Source of the DNA: Alcanivorax sp. UBA4485
GTDB lineage: Bacteria > Pseudomonadota > Gammaproteobacteria > Pseudomonadales > Alcanivoracaceae
Length of the DNA stretch: 22,431 bases
Assembly (NCBI GenBank): GCA_002389055.1
Contig: DGNT01000149.1
Coordinates: 32,855 to 55,285 of the forward strand
Reading direction: 5' to 3'
Below, in pieces: positions 21,146 through 22,431 of this stretch. The number at the start of each line of letters is the position of its first letter. Positions within the stretch are counted from its first letter, which is position 1. Made by a program: the position numbers and the translations under genes. A model generated the notes under the pieces. That model was not told where the DNA came from and did no database searches. It saw nothing but the letters and a program-made list of their open reading frames with translations.

Positions 21146-22006
21146 ATGGACACCGATCTTTCCGACCTCCTCGCCCTGCTCGACCTCACCGAGTTGGATG
21201 ACGACCTGTTCCAGGGTGAGAGCCGCAACATCGTCGGACCCCGCATTTTCGGCGGCCAGGTGATCGCCCAGGCGCTGGTGGCGGCGGCGCGCACCGTGCC
21301 GGCCCGCACCGCGCACTCGCTGCAGGCCTATTTCCTGCGCCCGGGCGATGCCCGCGAGCCGGTGGTTTACCGGGTGGAGCGCATCCGCGACGGCGGTACC
21401 TTCAGTACCCGGCGGGTGATCGCCGAGCAACGTGGCCGGCCGATCTTCGATCTCGCCGCCTCGTTCCACAATGCCGAGGACGGCCCGGTCCATCAAACCG
21501 CAGGGCACAGCGCGCCGGACCCGGAGAACCTGCCCGACGAACAGACCGTCACCGCCGACTTTCTCAAGGACGAGGACATCTCCGAGAATTTCCGCGCCGC
21601 CCTGCTGCGCCGCAAGCCGGTGGAAATCCGCCCGGTGACCCGGCGCCACCCGCTGCATCCGGAAAAAGCCGAGCCAATCCGCCAGGTTTGGCTGCGCGCC
21701 GCCGGCGAGGCCGGCGACGACCCGCTGATTCATCAGGCGCTGCTCGCCTACGTGTCCGATCACAGCCTGATGGGCACCGCCCTGCTGCCCCACGGCATCA
21801 CCTTCCTGGACCGGGACATGCAGGTGGCCAGTCTCGATCATACGCTGTGGTTCCATCGGCCGGTGCGGCTGGATGACTGGCTGTTCTACGACATGGAGAG
21901 CCCGATCGCGGCCGGTGCGCGGGGCTTCAATCGGGGGCAGGTGTTCAATCGGGCCGGGGAACTGGTGGCCTCGGTGTGTCAGGAAGGGTTGATGCGGAAG
22001 GCCTGA
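21146..22006 (+). CDS. tesB: Acyl-CoA thioesterase II
   Basis: The 286-aa protein has the double hot-dog layout of TesB: an N-terminal hot-dog domain (RIFGGQVIAQALVAAARTVP, HSLQAYFLRPGDAREPVVYR) and a C-terminal one (HQALLAYVSDHSLMGTALLP, ASLDHTLWFHRP, GFNRGQVFNRAGELVASVCQ). The aspartate of YVSDHSLM is the expected catalytic residue. It hydrolyses medium- to long-chain acyl-CoA to free fatty acid and CoA. Length equals that of E. coli TesB. AAAGGA precedes the ATG. The gene is convergent with a thiolase gene and separated from it by palindromic element D and a hairpin terminator. No neighbour shares its transcript. Confidence 0.95.
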   Translation: MDTDLSDLLALLDLTELDDDLFQGESRNIVGPRIFGGQVIAQALVAAARTVPARTAHSLQAYFLRPGDAREPVVYRVERIRDGGTFSTRRVIAEQRGRPIFDLAASFHNAEDGPVHQTAGHSAPDPENLPDEQTVTADFLKDEDISENFRAALLRRKPVEIRPVTRRHPLHPEKAEPIRQVWLRAAGEAGDDPLIHQALLAYVSDHSLMGTALLPHGITFLDRDMQVASLDHTLWFHRPVRLDDWLFYDMESPIAAGARGFNRGQVFNRAGELVASVCQEGLMRKA

Positions 22007-22026
22007 GGGTACTGACGAGGCGAGAG

Positions 22027-22168
22027 TTGTGGGAGCTTGCCTGCAAGCGAAAGGGCGCGAAGCGCCCGGCAGGATTCCAGAGAGGCTGTCGGAGCTACCG
22101 TTAGAGACGTCTCTGGTATCCTGCCGGCAAGCTTTGCTTGCCTTTCGCGGGCGGGGCCCGCTCCCACA
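22027..22168 (-). repeat. Palindromic intergenic element, copy D (inverted orientation)
   Basis: This complete 142-bp copy lies between convergent tesB and the thiolase gene. On the minus strand its core reads CTAACGGTAGCTCCGACAGC, aligning with the plus-strand cores of B and C, so it is inserted in the opposite orientation. The left arm uses the GCTTGC/GCAAGC stem and a GGGCGC/GCGCCC stem; the right arm uses GGCAAG/CTTGCC-type and GCGGGC/GCCCGC stems. Two degraded repeats of the outer tip follow (22169-22197). Confidence 0.9.
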
Positions 22169-22188
22169 GGGCCCGCTCGCACAGGCCC

Positions 22189-22209
22189 GCTCCTAAAGCA
22201 GGAGCTTTT
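22189..22209 (+). terminator. Hairpin terminator of tesB overlapping the thiolase stop codon
   Basis: GCTCCT (22189-22194), loop AAAGC, AGGAGC (22200-22205), then TTTT (22206-22209). The T run overlaps the stop codon of the oppositely oriented thiolase gene. The stem is short, so strength is moderate. It is built from the degraded end of repeat D. Confidence 0.5.
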
Positions 22210-22431
22210 ACTTCTCGACGATGGCGACGACGCCCTGGCCGCCGGCGGCGCAGATGGAGATCAGGCAGCGGCCGGAGCCCTTCTCGTTGAGCAGCTTGGC
22301 GGCGTTGGCGAGGATGCGCGCGCCGGTGGCGGCGAACGGGTGGCCGGCCGCCAGGGACGAGCCCTTGACGTTGAGCTTGGCCATGTCGATTTCGCCGAGC
22401 GGTTTGTCGCGGCCCAGACGTTCCTTGCAGA
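22208..22431 (-). CDS. Thiolase (acetyl-CoA C-acyltransferase), C-terminal part only
   Basis: The last 73 or so codons of a gene that starts beyond the right edge. The translation runs KPLGEIDMAKLNVKGSSLAA, then GHPFAATGARILANAAKLL, and ends LISICAAGGQGVVAIVEK. The histidine of GHPF and the cysteine of ICAAGGQG are the two active-site residues of the thiolase C-terminal domain. The GHPFAATGAR variant recalls FadI-type 3-ketoacyl-CoA thiolases, the final enzyme of fatty-acid beta-oxidation, but the fragment is too short to fix the subfamily. The stop codon is TAA at 22210-22208. Confidence 0.93.
   Translation of the reverse strand, partial: CKERLGRDKPLGEIDMAKLNVKGSSLAAGHPFAATGARILANAAKLLNEKGSGRCLISICAAGGQGVVAIVEK

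Noticed and set aside
14124..22168. Repeated palindromic units considered as a CRISPR array
   Set aside because: The units are single, kilobases apart, with nested inverted repeats and no regular spacers or cas genes.

Overview
The window is high-GC, densely coded chromosomal DNA that looks like a marine, lipid- or hydrocarbon-using gammaproteobacterium of the Alcanivorax type. That placement is inferred from an OprF-like OmpA protein, a rich set of fatty-acid oxidation genes and Pseudomonas/Alcanivorax-style intergenic palindromic repeats; no rRNA or other marker gene confirms it. I see 21 complete genes and one gene cut by the right edge. There is no phage, IS element, CRISPR array or tRNA.

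Left part (1-4436, plus strand): an intergenic stretch with a palindromic repeat and a possible minus-strand structured RNA; a GlxA-type AraC regulator followed by an AGCS sodium:amino-acid symporter; an OmpR-family response regulator without a kinase beside it; and a GAF plus degenerate-GGDEF protein.

Middle left (4440-9181): two divergent transcription units around 8026-8108. The minus unit is DUF2878, DUF1295, a cyclopropane-synthase-like methyltransferase and a sensor histidine kinase, with overlaps or gaps of only a few bases. The plus unit is an NTF2-like lipoprotein and a chalcone-isomerase-like exported protein. These families are known to travel together in a lipid-modification cluster of proteobacteria. 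Here the cluster is reduced and joined to a histidine kinase, whose likely partner is the orphan regulator at 2783. A second degenerate GGDEF protein (9263) and an OmpA/OprF-like porin with a clear terminator follow.

Right part (11592-22431): mostly fatty-acid metabolism. It holds an acyl-CoA dehydrogenase pair whose first member lacks the catalytic glutamate, FadH (2,4-dienoyl-CoA reductase) divergent from a TetR regulator with a strong palindromic operator on the fadH promoter, an exported alpha/beta hydrolase, TesB thioesterase and the C-terminus of a thiolase. Embedded in it is a tightly coupled PepSY-PepSY-response regulator-histidine kinase operon, preceded by four hexamers spaced exactly 11 bp apart that match PmrA/BqsR-type binding boxes.

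Four copies of a roughly 145-bp near-palindromic element punctuate the window. The three complete copies each sit between convergent genes, and all share an asymmetric core that gives them an orientation.
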